Shown in pieces: positions 8,195-16,696 of a stretch of 64,000 nt of DNA (position 1 is its first letter; each line of letters starts with the position of its first letter). The position numbers and the translations under genes are program-made. Origin of the DNA: Streptomyces hydrogenans (GTDB lineage Bacteria; Actinomycetota; Actinomycetes; Streptomycetales; Streptomycetaceae); the NCBI RefSeq assembly GCF_014656075.1, contig NZ_BNBS01000012.1, forward strand, positions 1-64,000, given 5' to 3'. The notes below the pieces were generated by a model. It was given only the letters and a program-made list of their open reading frames with translations. It was not told where the DNA came from and made no database searches.

Positions 8195-9292
8195 ATGCAC
8201 TTGTCTGACAACCCCGCAGCGCCCTCCCCGTCTCCCCGGGCCGCCGTCTCCGACTGGATCCGCCGCGCCCCGAAGGCCGTCCTCCACGACCACCTCGACG
8301 GCGGGCTGCGCCCGGCCACCATCGTCGAGCTGGCCCGGGAGTGCGGCTACACCGCGCTGCCGACCGAGGACCCGGCCGAGCTCGCGGTCTGGTTCCGGGA
8401 CGCCGCCGACTCCGGCTCCCTGGAGCGCTACCTGGAGACCTTCGCCCACACCTGCGCGGTCATGCAGACCCGCGAGGCGCTGGTCCGGATCGCGGCCGAG
8501 TGCGCCGAGGACCTGGCGGCGGACGGGGTCGTCTACGCCGAGGTGCGGTACGCCCCCGAGCAGCACCTGGAGGCCGGACTGAGCCTCGACGAGGTCGTCG
8601 AGGCCGTCAACGACGGCTTCCGCGAGGGCGAGCGCCGGGCCGGCGGCCGGATCACCGTCCGCGCGCTGCTCACCGGCATGCGGCACACCGACCGCTCGCT
8701 GGAGATCGCGGAGCTGACCGTCGCGCACCGCGACAACGGCGTCGCGGGCTTCGACATCGCCGGCGGCGAGATCGGCAACCCGCCCGCCCGCCACCTGCCC
8801 GCCTTCCAGCACCTCAAGCGGGAGAACTGCCACTTCACCATCCACGCGGGCGAGGCCGTCGGCGCCGAGTCCATCCACGAGGCGGTGCAGGTCTGCGGCA
8901 CCGAGCGGATCGGACACGGCGTGCGGATCACCGACGACATCGCCGAGGACGGCACGCTGGGCCGGCTCGCCGCGTACGTCCGCGACAACCGGATCGCCCT
9001 GGAGGTCTGCCCCACCTCCAACCTCCAGACCGGCGCGGCCAAGGACTACGGCTCGCACCCGATCGACGAGCTGCGCCGCCTCGGCTTCCGCGTCACCCTC
9101 AACACCGACAACCGCCTGGTCTCCGGCACCACCATGAGCGAGGAGTTCCAGCACATGGCGGACGCCTTCGGGTACGGCCCCGAGGTCTTCGAGGAGTTCA
9201 CGGTCGCCGCCCTGGAGGCCGCCTTCCTGCCGCTGCCGGAGCGTCTGCGGCTCGTCGAGGACGTCGTGCGCCCCGGGTACGCGGCGCTCTGA
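8195..9292 (+). CDS. add: Adenosine deaminase
   Basis: 365 residues, normal family length. Converts adenosine or deoxyadenosine to inosine for purine salvage, in the cytoplasm. Zinc ligands His31 and His33 sit in HDHLDG; the catalytic pair is in HAGE (His217, Glu220); His241 lies in GHG and Asp305 in LNTDN. The second position of the usual TDD pair is Asn306. The start at 8195 is chosen from the family N-terminus; no good ribosome site is visible, and codons 3-6 carry the palindrome TTGTC-T-GACAA, which also occurs before the preceding GntR gene. Confidence 0.95.
   Translation: MHLSDNPAAPSPSPRAAVSDWIRRAPKAVLHDHLDGGLRPATIVELARECGYTALPTEDPAELAVWFRDAADSGSLERYLETFAHTCAVMQTREALVRIAAECAEDLAADGVVYAEVRYAPEQHLEAGLSLDEVVEAVNDGFREGERRAGGRITVRALLTGMRHTDRSLEIAELTVAHRDNGVAGFDIAGGEIGNPPARHLPAFQHLKRENCHFTIHAGEAVGAESIHEAVQVCGTERIGHGVRITDDIAEDGTLGRLAAYVRDNRIALEVCPTSNLQTGAAKDYGSHPIDELRRLGFRVTLNTDNRLVSGTTMSEEFQHMADAFGYGPEVFEEFTVAALEAAFLPLPERLRLVEDVVRPGYAAL
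8201..8211. promoter_or_regulatory. GntR operator candidate TTGTCTGACAA inside add start
   Basis: Perfect TTGTC-T-GACAA palindrome covering codons 3-6 of add. It has the same arms as the site before the GntR gene at 7230. Binding here would block the add transcription start or early elongation. Confidence 0.6.
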
Positions 9293-9303
9293 CCTGCCGG
9301 GGA

Positions 9304-9329
9304 GGGAGGGCGACGGGCGTCGCCCTCCC
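9304..9329. terminator. Terminator after add
   Basis: A 10-base-pair perfect stem (GGGAGGGCGA / TCGCCCTCCC) with a six-base loop, 11 bases after the add stop. It should separate add from the next regulator gene. Confidence 0.7.
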
Positions 9330-9347
9330 GATGGAAGAATGGCCGCC

Positions 9348-10001
9348 ATGACAGCTGCTGAGGAGTTCAAGCCCGAGTCGGAGCGGATCACGCGCACCCT
9401 GCGCGACCAGATCATCGACGGGACCCGGGCCCCCGGCAGCCGGCTGGTGGAGCGGGAGATCGCGGCCGAACTCGACGTGAGCCGGCTGCCGGTCCGCGAC
9501 GCGCTGCGGGACCTGGTCAACGAGGGGCTCGTGACGCCCCGGCCGCGCACCTGGGCGGTGGTCAGGGAGTTCACCGCCTCGGACATCGCCGACCTCATCG
9601 AGGTCCGGTCCGCCCTGGAGATCCTGGCCTTCCGCCTCGCGGCCCAGCGCCGCACCCGCGCGGGCCTCACCAAGCTGCGCGGCGACCTCGACGCCGAACA
9701 GGCGGCGGCGCGGCGCGGCGACGGGGCCGAGGCGCGCCGGGCGGCGGCCGACTTCCACGAGACGGTCACCGAACTCGCCGACAACGCCCTGCTGACCGAG
9801 CTGGAGGGCACGCTGCGGAGCCGGATGCGCTGGCTGCTCGGCCAGCACGACGACTTCACGGTGGTGGCCGAGGAGCACGAGGAGCTGTTCCGGCGGATCG
9901 AGGCGCGGGACGTGGAGGGCGTCGAGGAGCTGGCGCTGCGTCACCTGGAGACGAGCCAGAGCAAGGCGACCGAGCACCAGCGGAGGCTGGCGGCGGAGTA
10001 G
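9348..10001 (+). CDS. GntR family transcriptional regulator with FCD domain
   Basis: 217 residues from ATG 9348 (an ATG three codons upstream is possible); GGAAG precedes by ten bases. Residues about 10-75 are a GntR winged helix (LRDQIIDGTRAPGSRLVERE, IAAELDVSRLPVRDALRDLV). Residues about 85-210 are the all-helical FCD sensor: DLIEVRSALEILAFRLAA, ADFHETVTELADN with metal-site-type Asp/His, and AEEHEELFRRIEARD. FCD regulators usually sense small acids. It converges on the carbamate kinase gene, and GGTATACC palindromes flank that gene, so this protein is the likely regulator of the oxamate cluster (inference). Confidence 0.85.
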   Translation: MTAAEEFKPESERITRTLRDQIIDGTRAPGSRLVEREIAAELDVSRLPVRDALRDLVNEGLVTPRPRTWAVVREFTASDIADLIEVRSALEILAFRLAAQRRTRAGLTKLRGDLDAEQAAARRGDGAEARRAAADFHETVTELADNALLTELEGTLRSRMRWLLGQHDDFTVVAEEHEELFRRIEARDVEGVEELALRHLETSQSKATEHQRRLAAE

Positions 10002-10038
10002 CCTCCGGGCCCCGGTCCGGGGTCGGAGGTGGCGGGGT

Positions 10039-10162
10039 CCGCCGGGCCTGGCGTGCCCGCCGGGCCGGGGGTGGCGGTGTCCGCCGGGCCTCGTGCGTCG
10101 ATGGCCGCCGGGCCTGGTGCGGTGGTGTCCGCCGGGCCGGGGGTGGTGGTGTCCGCCGGGCC
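10039..10162. repeat. 24-bp tandem minisatellite
   Basis: The decamer CCGCCGGGCC recurs at 10057, 10081, 10105, 10129 and 10153, exactly 24 bases apart, with one more copy 18 bases earlier at 10039. The intervening 14 bases are degenerate (mostly TGGTGCGGTGGTGT-like). It lies in the gene-free gap between the FCD regulator and the carbamate kinase gene. The period is a multiple of three, so both strands stay open, but I see no ribosome site and treat it as non-coding. Confidence 0.75.
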
Positions 10163-10199
10163 CGCCTTCACGTGCCCGGCGGTGGCCGCGACCACCGGC

Positions 10200-10209
10200 C
10201 GGTATACCG
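10200..10209. promoter_or_regulatory. Palindrome CGGTATACCG
   Basis: Perfect 10-base palindrome sharing the core GGTATACC with the site at 11249. It lies just before the bidirectional terminator between the FCD regulator and the carbamate kinase gene, so it is downstream of both genes and its function is uncertain. Confidence 0.4.
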
Positions 10210-10215
10210 AATGAT

Positions 10216-10249
10216 CGAGGAGTCCCGGTCCGACGACCGGGACTCCTCG
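10216..10249. terminator. Bidirectional terminator between FCD regulator and carbamate kinase
   Basis: Perfect 15-base-pair stem (CGAGGAGTCCCGGTC and its complement) with a CGAC loop, located between two converging genes. Confidence 0.85.
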
Positions 10250-10268
10250 CGCGTTCCCCCGCGCGGGG

Positions 10269-11204
10269 TCACTCCCCGACGTAGACGACGCCGCCGGGGA
10301 CGTCGGCGCGGATCTCCGTGCCGACCCGGCGCTCCATCAGGTCGTCCAGGCGCTCCAGCGGGCCGATGAGGGTGCGGCCGCCGGCCCGGGCGACCCGGAT
10401 CGCGGCGTCGACCTTGGGCTTCATCGAGCCCTCGGCGAAGGCGAGTTCGGCCAGGCCCTCGGGCGAGGCGGTGAGGATGTCCCGCTGCTCGGGCGTGCCC
10501 CAGTCCTGGCTGACGAAGTCGCCGTCGGTCAGCATGATCAGCATGTCGGCGTTCAGGTCGGCGGCGAGGGCGGCGCTGGCCGCGTCCTTGTCGACGACCG
10601 CCTGCATGCCGATCTGGCGGCCCTTGGAGTCGGTGCGGACCGGCACGCCGCCGCCGCCGACGCAGACGACGAGGGTGCCGTTGTCGAGCAGGGTGGAGAC
10701 CAGCGGGGCCTGCATGATGCGCAGCGGCTCGGGGGACGGCACCACGCGGCGGAAGGCGCCGCCGTCGCGGGCGATGGTCCACCGGTACTCGGCGGCGGCC
10801 TCGGCGGCGTCCTGCGCCGAGTAGGTCGGGCCGATCAGCTTGGTCGGGCGCTCGAAGGCCGGGTCCGCCTCGTCGACCTCGGTGGTGGTGAGGACCGCGG
10901 CGACCTCGCGCTCGCCGGCCAGCGCGTTGGACAGCTCCTGCTGGATGACGTAGCCGATCATGCCCTGGGTCTCGGCGCCGAGGATGTCCAGCGGGTAGGC
11001 CGCGACGTCCTGGTAGGCCAGGTTCTGCAGGGCGAGGAGGCCTACCTGCGGGCCGTTGCCGTGGGTGATGACGACCTCGTGCTCGCGGGCCAGCCCGGCC
11101 AGGGCCTGGCAGGCGCCCCGGACGTTGGCGCGCAGCCGGTCGGCGGTCATCGGCTCCCCGCGGCGGGCGAGGGCGTTTCCTCCGAGTGCGACGACGATGC
11201 GCAT
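10269..11204 (-). CDS. arcC: Carbamate kinase
   Basis: 311 residues from ATG 11204, with AGGGGAAAACGC upstream. Amino-acid-kinase fold: RIVVALGGNALARRG at the N-terminus, THGNGPQVG for substrate phosphate, and VVCVGGGGVPV near the nucleotide site. In the catabolic direction it makes ATP from carbamoyl phosphate and ADP, releasing ammonia and CO2. It is divergent from DUF2877-fdrA-DUF1116, the same set found with the E. coli carbamate kinase AllK in allantoin/oxamate breakdown, so here it is probably the last step of oxamate use rather than of arginine deiminase. A TGGTATACCA palindrome lies 45 bases upstream. Confidence 0.92.
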   Translation of the reverse strand: MRIVVALGGNALARRGEPMTADRLRANVRGACQALAGLAREHEVVITHGNGPQVGLLALQNLAYQDVAAYPLDILGAETQGMIGYVIQQELSNALAGEREVAAVLTTTEVDEADPAFERPTKLIGPTYSAQDAAEAAAEYRWTIARDGGAFRRVVPSPEPLRIMQAPLVSTLLDNGTLVVCVGGGGVPVRTDSKGRQIGMQAVVDKDAASAALAADLNADMLIMLTDGDFVSQDWGTPEQRDILTASPEGLAELAFAEGSMKPKVDAAIRVARAGGRTLIGPLERLDDLMERRVGTEIRADVPGGVVYVGE

Positions 11205-11248
11205 GCGTTTTCCCCTGTGACTCAAGTGTTCGCTTATGGGACTCGGAA

Positions 11249-11258
11249 TGGTATACCA
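11249..11258. promoter_or_regulatory. Operator candidate TGGTATACCA in divergent promoter
   Basis: Perfect 10-base palindrome between the divergent carbamate kinase (start 11204) and allH (start 11330) genes. This is the only long palindrome I see there and is well placed to control both directions. FCD-type GntR proteins are known to use GGTATA-type half sites (NanR is one), which fits the regulator at 9348. Confidence 0.6.
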
Positions 11259-11329
11259 ATACGGGTGGCACGAAAGGGCGCCACCGCCGCAGGCCGCCGG
11301 GACACCGGCCCCAGGACGAGGAGGACGGG

Positions 11330-12244
11330 ATGGAGGACCACGGCGACACCGTGACCGTCCCGGTCCTCTCCGGCGACGCCCGTCTGCTCGACCTGCTGGA
11401 ACCCTTGCGCGGCAAGGGATCCGTCCATTCGGTCTTCGCCCGCGTGGTGAACCTGCTGACCCCCGACGGCACCCTGATCGCCCTCGCCGCCCGCGGTTCC
11501 GGCGACGCGCCGCGCACCCTGACCGCCGACGTCAGCGACTGGTCGGCATACCACCTGAGCGCCGGCCTGGGTGTGACGTTCGCGACCGGGAACGTCTCCG
11601 TCGACGGCCGGCGCCTCCGTCTGGCCACCGTCGGCGCCCGCGCCTGGCGTCCGGCCGCCCCCTCCCTCGCCGCGCCCCCGCCGGGCGTCGTCGCCGCCGC
11701 GGCCGACGCGCTGGACCGGATCTGCCGCGCGCACGGCCCGCTCGGCGGCATGCTCGGCGCCGCGCCCGGCGCGGGCCCCATGGAGCGGGCCGTCGTCGAC
11801 GCCCTGCACGCGGGCCGGACCACGCTCCTCGACGCCGTACGGGACGGGGGCGCCGCACCGGTCCGGCTCGGCGTCCTCGCCCTGCTCGGCCTCGGCCCCG
11901 GCCTCACCCCGGCCGGCGACGACTTCCTCACCGGTCTCGCCCTCGTCGCGGCCCTGCCCGGCAGCCGGCTCGCCGCGCTCCGGCCGCCGCTGCGCGAGGT
12001 CCTCGCCGCCCACGGCCGGCGGACCACCGCGCTCTCCCTCGCCACCCTCCACGAGGCCGCCGAGGGCCGGGTCCGCTCCGAACTCCTCGCCCTGGTCGCC
12101 CTGCTGGCGACCGGGGACCCCGGTGCGGCCCTCCACGCTTCCGTCCGCAAGGTGCTGGCCATCGGCCACAGCTCGGGCGGCGACACATTGTCCGGCCTGG
12201 TGGCCGGGCTCCATCTGGAAGAAGAACTGCGAGGTTCGCTGTGA
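11330..12244 (+). CDS. allH: DUF2877 protein, oxamate transcarbamylase subunit AllH-like
   Basis: 304 residues from ATG 11330, with GAGGAGG eight bases before. The DUF2877 signature LGLGPGLTPAGDDFLTGL is near residue 190, and the C-terminus VLAIGHSSGGDTLSGLVAG is typical. E. coli AllH (YlbF) is one of three proteins required for oxamate carbamoyltransferase activity, which splits oxalurate into oxamate and carbamoyl phosphate. It is translationally coupled to fdrA (GTGA overlap at 12241). First gene of the four-gene operon. Confidence 0.88.
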   Translation: MEDHGDTVTVPVLSGDARLLDLLEPLRGKGSVHSVFARVVNLLTPDGTLIALAARGSGDAPRTLTADVSDWSAYHLSAGLGVTFATGNVSVDGRRLRLATVGARAWRPAAPSLAAPPPGVVAAAADALDRICRAHGPLGGMLGAAPGAGPMERAVVDALHAGRTTLLDAVRDGGAAPVRLGVLALLGLGPGLTPAGDDFLTGLALVAALPGSRLAALRPPLREVLAAHGRRTTALSLATLHEAAEGRVRSELLALVALLATGDPGAALHASVRKVLAIGHSSGGDTLSGLVAGLHLEEELRGSL

Positions 12245-13791
12245 GTACCACCACAGCCGTCGTACGGAAGAACACGTACTACGACTCCGTGTCCCTGATG
12301 TCCGTCTCGACCAAGGCCAACGCCCTGGACGGGGTGGAGCAGGCGTTCACCGCCATGGGCACCGAGATGAACAAGGGGGTCCTGGAGAACCTGGGGCTGC
12401 TCACGGAGGAACTGCGGGCCGCCGAGAGCGGCGACCTCATGATCGTGCTGGTCGCCGAGGACGGCGCCGACACCGGGGCGCTGCTCTCCGGGGTCGAGGA
12501 CCTCCTCACCCGCAAGGCCCCCGCCTCCGCCGCCGGCGGCGAGGTCACCTACCGGACCATCGCCTCGGCCGCCGCCGGCATCGAGGGCGCCAACCTCGCC
12601 GTGATCGCCGTCAACGGCGCCTACGCCGCCCGCGAGGCACGCAAGGCCCTCGAAAGCGGCCTGCACGTGATGATGTTCAGCGACAACGTCACCGTCGAGG
12701 ACGAGATCGCGCTCAAGAACCTCGCCCACTCCAAGGGCCTGTTCATGATGGGCCCGGACTGCGGCACCGCGATCGTCAACAACGTCGCGCTCTGCTTCGG
12801 CAACAAGGTCCGCCCCGGCTCCATCGGCGTCGTCGCCGCCTCCGGCACCGGCTCGCAGGAGGTCTCCGTCCGCGTCCACGCGCTCGGCGGCGGCATCTCC
12901 CAGCTCATCGGCACCGGCGGCCGCGACCTCTCCGAGCGGGTCGGCGGCATCATGATGGTCGACGGCATCCGCGCGCTGGCCGCCGACCCCGCCACCGACG
13001 TCATCGTCCTGGTCTCCAAGCCGCCGGCCCCGTCCGTGGAGAAGAAGGTCCTCGCCGAGGTCGCCGCCGCCGGCAAGCCCGTCGTCGTCTGGTTCATCGA
13101 CGGCTCCGAGGAGGCGGTCACCGCCGCCGGCGGCCACTTCGCGTCCGGCAGCCTCCAGGCCGCGCGCACCGCCGTCGGCCTCGCCGGCCTCGCGCCCGCA
13201 GCCGCCGGGGAGTTCGACGCCGAGGCCGCCGCGGCCCAGGTCGCCGCCCGTCTCGCCGACGGCCAGAAGTACGTCCGCGGCCTGTTCTGCGGCGGCACCC
13301 TCTGCGACGAGACCATGTACGCCGTCCGCGACGCCGGGCTCGACGTCTGGTCCAACATCCAGAAGGACCCGGCCTTCCGCCTCCCGGCCGGCTCCGCCTC
13401 CCGCGGCCACACCTTCCTCGACTTCGGCGACGACGACTTCACCAACGGCCGCCCCCACCCGATGATCGACCCGGCGCTGCGCATCGAGCGGATCGTCGAG
13501 GAGGCCAAGGACCCCGAGGTCGCCGCGCTCGTCCTGGACTTCGTCCTCGGCTTCGGCTCCCACGAGGACCCCGTCGGCACCACCCTCCCCGCGATCGAGG
13601 AGGCGCTGCGCCTCGCGCGCGACGCCGGCCGCCACCTGGAGATCGTCGCGTACGTCCTCGGCACCGACCTGGACACCCCGTCGGTCGCCGCCCAGTCCGA
13701 CGCCCTGCGCGCCGCCGGCGTCACCGTCACCCTCAGCTCCACCGAGACGGGCCAGTTCGCCCGCGCGATCGCGAAGAAGGCACAGGCATGA
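12241..13791 (+). CDS. fdrA: FdrA family acyl-CoA synthetase-like protein (AllF)
   Basis: 516 residues, GTG 12241 inside the previous stop. Succinyl-CoA-synthetase-like fold: MFSDNVTVEDEIALKNLAHS, MMGPDCGTAIVNNVALCFGN, VVAASGTGSQEVSVRVHALG. Length fits the FdrA family. Despite the old FtsH-suppressor name, E. coli FdrA/AllF works with AllG and AllH as oxamate transcarbamylase. The neighbours here (DUF2877 before, DUF1116 after, carbamate kinase divergent) reproduce that set. ATGA overlap couples it to allG. Confidence 0.92.
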   Translation: MSTTTAVVRKNTYYDSVSLMSVSTKANALDGVEQAFTAMGTEMNKGVLENLGLLTEELRAAESGDLMIVLVAEDGADTGALLSGVEDLLTRKAPASAAGGEVTYRTIASAAAGIEGANLAVIAVNGAYAAREARKALESGLHVMMFSDNVTVEDEIALKNLAHSKGLFMMGPDCGTAIVNNVALCFGNKVRPGSIGVVAASGTGSQEVSVRVHALGGGISQLIGTGGRDLSERVGGIMMVDGIRALAADPATDVIVLVSKPPAPSVEKKVLAEVAAAGKPVVVWFIDGSEEAVTAAGGHFASGSLQAARTAVGLAGLAPAAAGEFDAEAAAAQVAARLADGQKYVRGLFCGGTLCDETMYAVRDAGLDVWSNIQKDPAFRLPAGSASRGHTFLDFGDDDFTNGRPHPMIDPALRIERIVEEAKDPEVAALVLDFVLGFGSHEDPVGTTLPAIEEALRLARDAGRHLEIVAYVLGTDLDTPSVAAQSDALRAAGVTVTLSSTETGQFARAIAKKAQA

Positions 13792-15230
13792 CCACCGAGC
13801 ACACCGAACCGACTCCCGCCGCCGCCCTGTTCGGCGGCGAGCTGAGCGTCGTCAACGTCGGACTCGCGATGTTCGACGCGGACCTGCGCGCCCAGGACGC
13901 CCGGGTCTCCACCCTCGACTGGACCCCGCCCGGCGGCGGCAACGCCGACGCCGCCCGCGCCCTCGACGCCCTGGAGCGCGCCGACATCGCCGCGCGGATC
14001 GACGCCGCCAACGCCGAGGCCGTCGAGCGGATCCTGGCCGCCCGCCCCCTGCTGGTCGGCTTCGGCCGCGCCCTGGACGTCGTCCCCGGCATGACCCCGA
14101 CCACCATCCTGCACGCGGGCCCGCCCATCGCCTGGGCGGACATGAACGGCCCGATGAAGGGCGCCGTCACCGGCGCGCTCGTCTTCGAGGGCCTGGCGAA
14201 GGACCTGGACGAGGCCGCCGAGGTCGCCGCCTCCGGCCGGATCACCTTCAAGCCCTGCCACGAGGCGGACTCCGTCGGCTCGATGGCCGGCGTCACCTCC
14301 GCCTCCATGTACGTGCACATCGTCCGCAACGAGACGCACGGCAACACCGCCTTCACCAACCTGTCCGAGCAGATGGCGAAGATCCTGCGGATGGGCGCCA
14401 ACGACCGGAGCGTCATCGACCGCCTGGTCTGGATGCGGGACGTCTTCGGCCCGATGCTCAAGGAGGCCGTCGAGTTCACCGGCCCCATCGACCTGCGCCT
14501 GCTGCTCTCCCAGGCCCTCCACATGGGCGACGAGTGCCACAACCGCAACGGCGCCGGCACCCTGCTGCTCTTCCAGGCCCTCGCCCCCGGCCTGCTCCGG
14601 TCGTCCTTCACGATCGAGCAGAAGAAGGAGGTCTTCGACTTCGTCGCGTCCTCCGACTACTTCTCCGGCCCGACCTGGATGGCGATGGCCAAGGCCGCGC
14701 TCGACGCCGCCGACGGCGTGGAGAACTCCACGATCGTCACCACCATGGCCCGCAACGGCGTCGAGTTCGGCATCCGCGTCGCCGGTCTGCCCGGCCGGTG
14801 GTTCACCGGCCCGGCCCAGCAGGTCATCGGCCCGATGTTCGCCGGCTACAGGCCCGAGGACTCCGGCCTCGACATCGGCGACAGCGCCATCACCGAGACC
14901 TACGGCTTCGGCGGCTTCGCCATGTCGGCGGCGCCCGCCATCGTCGCCCTGGTCGGCGGCACCGTGGCCGAGGCCATGGGCTACACCCGGGACATGGGCG
15001 AGATCACCACCGCCCAGAACTCCAACGTGACCATCCCCGCCCTCGACTTCCAGGGCATCCCGACCGGCATCGACGTCCGCAAGGTCGTCGACACCGGCAT
15101 CCTGCCGGTCATCAACACGGCGATCGCCCACAAGGAAGCGGGCATCGGGATGATCGGCGCCGGCATCACCCACCCGCCCGCCGAGGCGTTCACCAAGGCA
15201 GCCGCCGCCCTCGCCGACGCCCTCGCCTGA
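13788..15230 (+). CDS. allG: DUF1116 protein, oxamate transcarbamylase subunit AllG-like
   Basis: 480 residues from the ATG overlapping the fdrA stop. DUF1116 features: VVNVGLAMFDADLRAQDARV at the start, DECHNRNGAGT near residue 245, and FGGFAMSAAPAIVALVGG near the end. It is the third component of the E. coli AllFGH carbamoyltransferase. Length is normal and there is no membrane segment. A permease gene starts 34 bases downstream, so all four genes probably share one transcript. Confidence 0.92.
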   Translation: MTTEHTEPTPAAALFGGELSVVNVGLAMFDADLRAQDARVSTLDWTPPGGGNADAARALDALERADIAARIDAANAEAVERILAARPLLVGFGRALDVVPGMTPTTILHAGPPIAWADMNGPMKGAVTGALVFEGLAKDLDEAAEVAASGRITFKPCHEADSVGSMAGVTSASMYVHIVRNETHGNTAFTNLSEQMAKILRMGANDRSVIDRLVWMRDVFGPMLKEAVEFTGPIDLRLLLSQALHMGDECHNRNGAGTLLLFQALAPGLLRSSFTIEQKKEVFDFVASSDYFSGPTWMAMAKAALDAADGVENSTIVTTMARNGVEFGIRVAGLPGRWFTGPAQQVIGPMFAGYRPEDSGLDIGDSAITETYGFGGFAMSAAPAIVALVGGTVAEAMGYTRDMGEITTAQNSNVTIPALDFQGIPTGIDVRKVVDTGILPVINTAIAHKEAGIGMIGAGITHPPAEAFTKAAAALADALA

Positions 15231-15264
15231 TCCGCGAGGGCCCTCCCGGAAACCCGTAGACACG

Positions 15265-16611
15265 ATGAACACTCAGCGCTCCTCCGCGGCACACCCGGCG
15301 GAGGCCCCCGGCGAGCAGGGCTCCCCGGCGGGCCGCGAACTCGACCCCGAGTACGAGCACGGCCCGGTACCGGCGGACAGCCGCAAGTCGCTCCTGACCG
15401 TCTCGGCGGTCTGGTTCGGATTCCCCATGATCCTGACCAACGCCGTCCCCGGCGGCGTGGTCGTCGCCCTCCTGGGCTTCTGGCGCGGGCTGGCCGCCAT
15501 CGCCGTCGCCAACCTCGTCATGTTCCTGTACGTCGGCGTCCTCAGCCACCGTGCGGGCACCAGCGGCGAGAGCTTCTCGCTCCAGGCGACGCGCACCTTC
15601 GGGCGCACCGGCTACATCGTCGCCTCGGCGTTCCTGGCGACCATCGTGGTCGGCTGGTTCGCGTTCAACACCGGGGCCACCGGCGCCACCCTGCACCAGG
15701 CGTTCGGCTGGCACGAACAGCTGGTGGCGGTCCTCGCCGGGCTCGGCTTCATCGCCCTGACCTATCTGGGCATCAGGGCGCTGTCCTGGCTCGGCGCGGT
15801 CGCCGCCCCGCTCTTCGTCGTCGCGGGCGTCGCCGCCCTGGTCATCGCGGCCCGGGACCACGACCTGGGCGCCGTGTTCTCGTACCAGGGCGTCGGCGGG
15901 AACGCCACGCTCACCTTCGGCGCCGCCGTCTCCATGATCATGGCGACCTTCGCCGACTCGGGCACGATGACGGCCGACTTCACCCGCTGGTCGAAGAACG
16001 GCCGGCAGGCGGTGCTGGCCACCGTCAGCGCCTTCCCGGTGGCCAGCGTCATCGCGCAGATCACCGGCGGCCTGGTGGTCGCGGCCGGCGCGGTCGCCAC
16101 GCCCGCCACGGCCGGCGGCGACTTCCTGCCGATCCTCACCGGCGAGGGCGCGCCGCTGCTGAACGTCCTCGCGGCCGTCTTCGTCTTCGTCAACCTCGGT
16201 TCCGTGTGCAGCCACTGCCTGTACAACGGCGCCCTGGGCTGGTCGCACCTGACCGGTCGGACGATGCGGCTGATGACGGTGGTCCTGGGCGTGATCGGCA
16301 CGCTGGCGGCGCTCGCCGGGGTCTGGAACCACTTCCTGGACTGGCTGGTCGTCCTGAGCGTCTTCGTGCCTCCGCTGGGCGGCGTGCTGATCGCCGACCA
16401 GTTCTTCGCCCGGGGCGGCCGGGGCGCCATGGACCGGCGGCCCACCGCGCGGGTGCGGCCCACGGCGTTCCTCGCCTGGGCGGTCGGCGCGGCGGGCGCG
16501 GGCGTCGCGCACTGGTTCGCGCCGCAGCTCTCGGACGCGGTCACGGGTCTGATCGTGGCGATCGTCGCGTACGCCGTCCTGGAGCGGGTCCTGCCGGAGG
16601 CCGCCGCCTGA
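15265..16611 (+). CDS. NCS1-type cytosine/purine/allantoin permease
   Basis: 448 residues with about twelve transmembrane segments. Resembles CodB-like NCS1 transporters: SVWFGFPMILTNAVPGG-type first helix (AVWFGFPMILTNAVPGGVVV), FNTGATGATLHQAFG, and MIMATFADSGTMTADFTRWSKN in the region of helices 6-7. It imports a nucleobase or ureide with cations. Being the last gene of the oxamate transcarbamylase operon, its cargo may be allantoin, oxalurate or another purine-derived compound; the sequence alone does not decide. A strong terminator follows. Confidence 0.88.
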   Translation: MNTQRSSAAHPAEAPGEQGSPAGRELDPEYEHGPVPADSRKSLLTVSAVWFGFPMILTNAVPGGVVVALLGFWRGLAAIAVANLVMFLYVGVLSHRAGTSGESFSLQATRTFGRTGYIVASAFLATIVVGWFAFNTGATGATLHQAFGWHEQLVAVLAGLGFIALTYLGIRALSWLGAVAAPLFVVAGVAALVIAARDHDLGAVFSYQGVGGNATLTFGAAVSMIMATFADSGTMTADFTRWSKNGRQAVLATVSAFPVASVIAQITGGLVVAAGAVATPATAGGDFLPILTGEGAPLLNVLAAVFVFVNLGSVCSHCLYNGALGWSHLTGRTMRLMTVVLGVIGTLAALAGVWNHFLDWLVVLSVFVPPLGGVLIADQFFARGGRGAMDRRPTARVRPTAFLAWAVGAAGAGVAHWFAPQLSDAVTGLIVAIVAYAVLERVLPEAAA

Positions 16612-16630
16612 CGCGGCCGCCCCGTTTCGA

Positions 16631-16671
16631 CCGGAGCGCCTCCGCCCCTTCCGGGGGTGGGGGCGCTCCGG
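16631..16671. terminator. Terminator between NCS1 permease and LD-carboxypeptidase
   Basis: A 10-base-pair stem (CCGGAGCGCC / GGCGCTCCGG) enclosing an inner C-rich/G-rich pairing, between two converging operons. Confidence 0.8.
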
Positions 16672-16696
16672 CGTTCCCGCGCGGTCGCGGGGCGGT

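Noticed and set aside
10039..10162. CRISPR-like array
   Set aside because: Repeats are 10 bases with 14-base degenerate spacers, GC-only, no palindromic repeat and no cas genes.
10029..10214. 61-codon repeat-protein frame
   Set aside because: Open only because the 24-base repeat is a multiple of three; no ribosome site and no family.
10168..13635. 1155-codon open frame on the minus strand
   Set aside because: Shadow of fdrA and allH on the other strand; composition is Gly/Asp/Val-rich with no domain. Only its last part in a different frame is the carbamate kinase gene.
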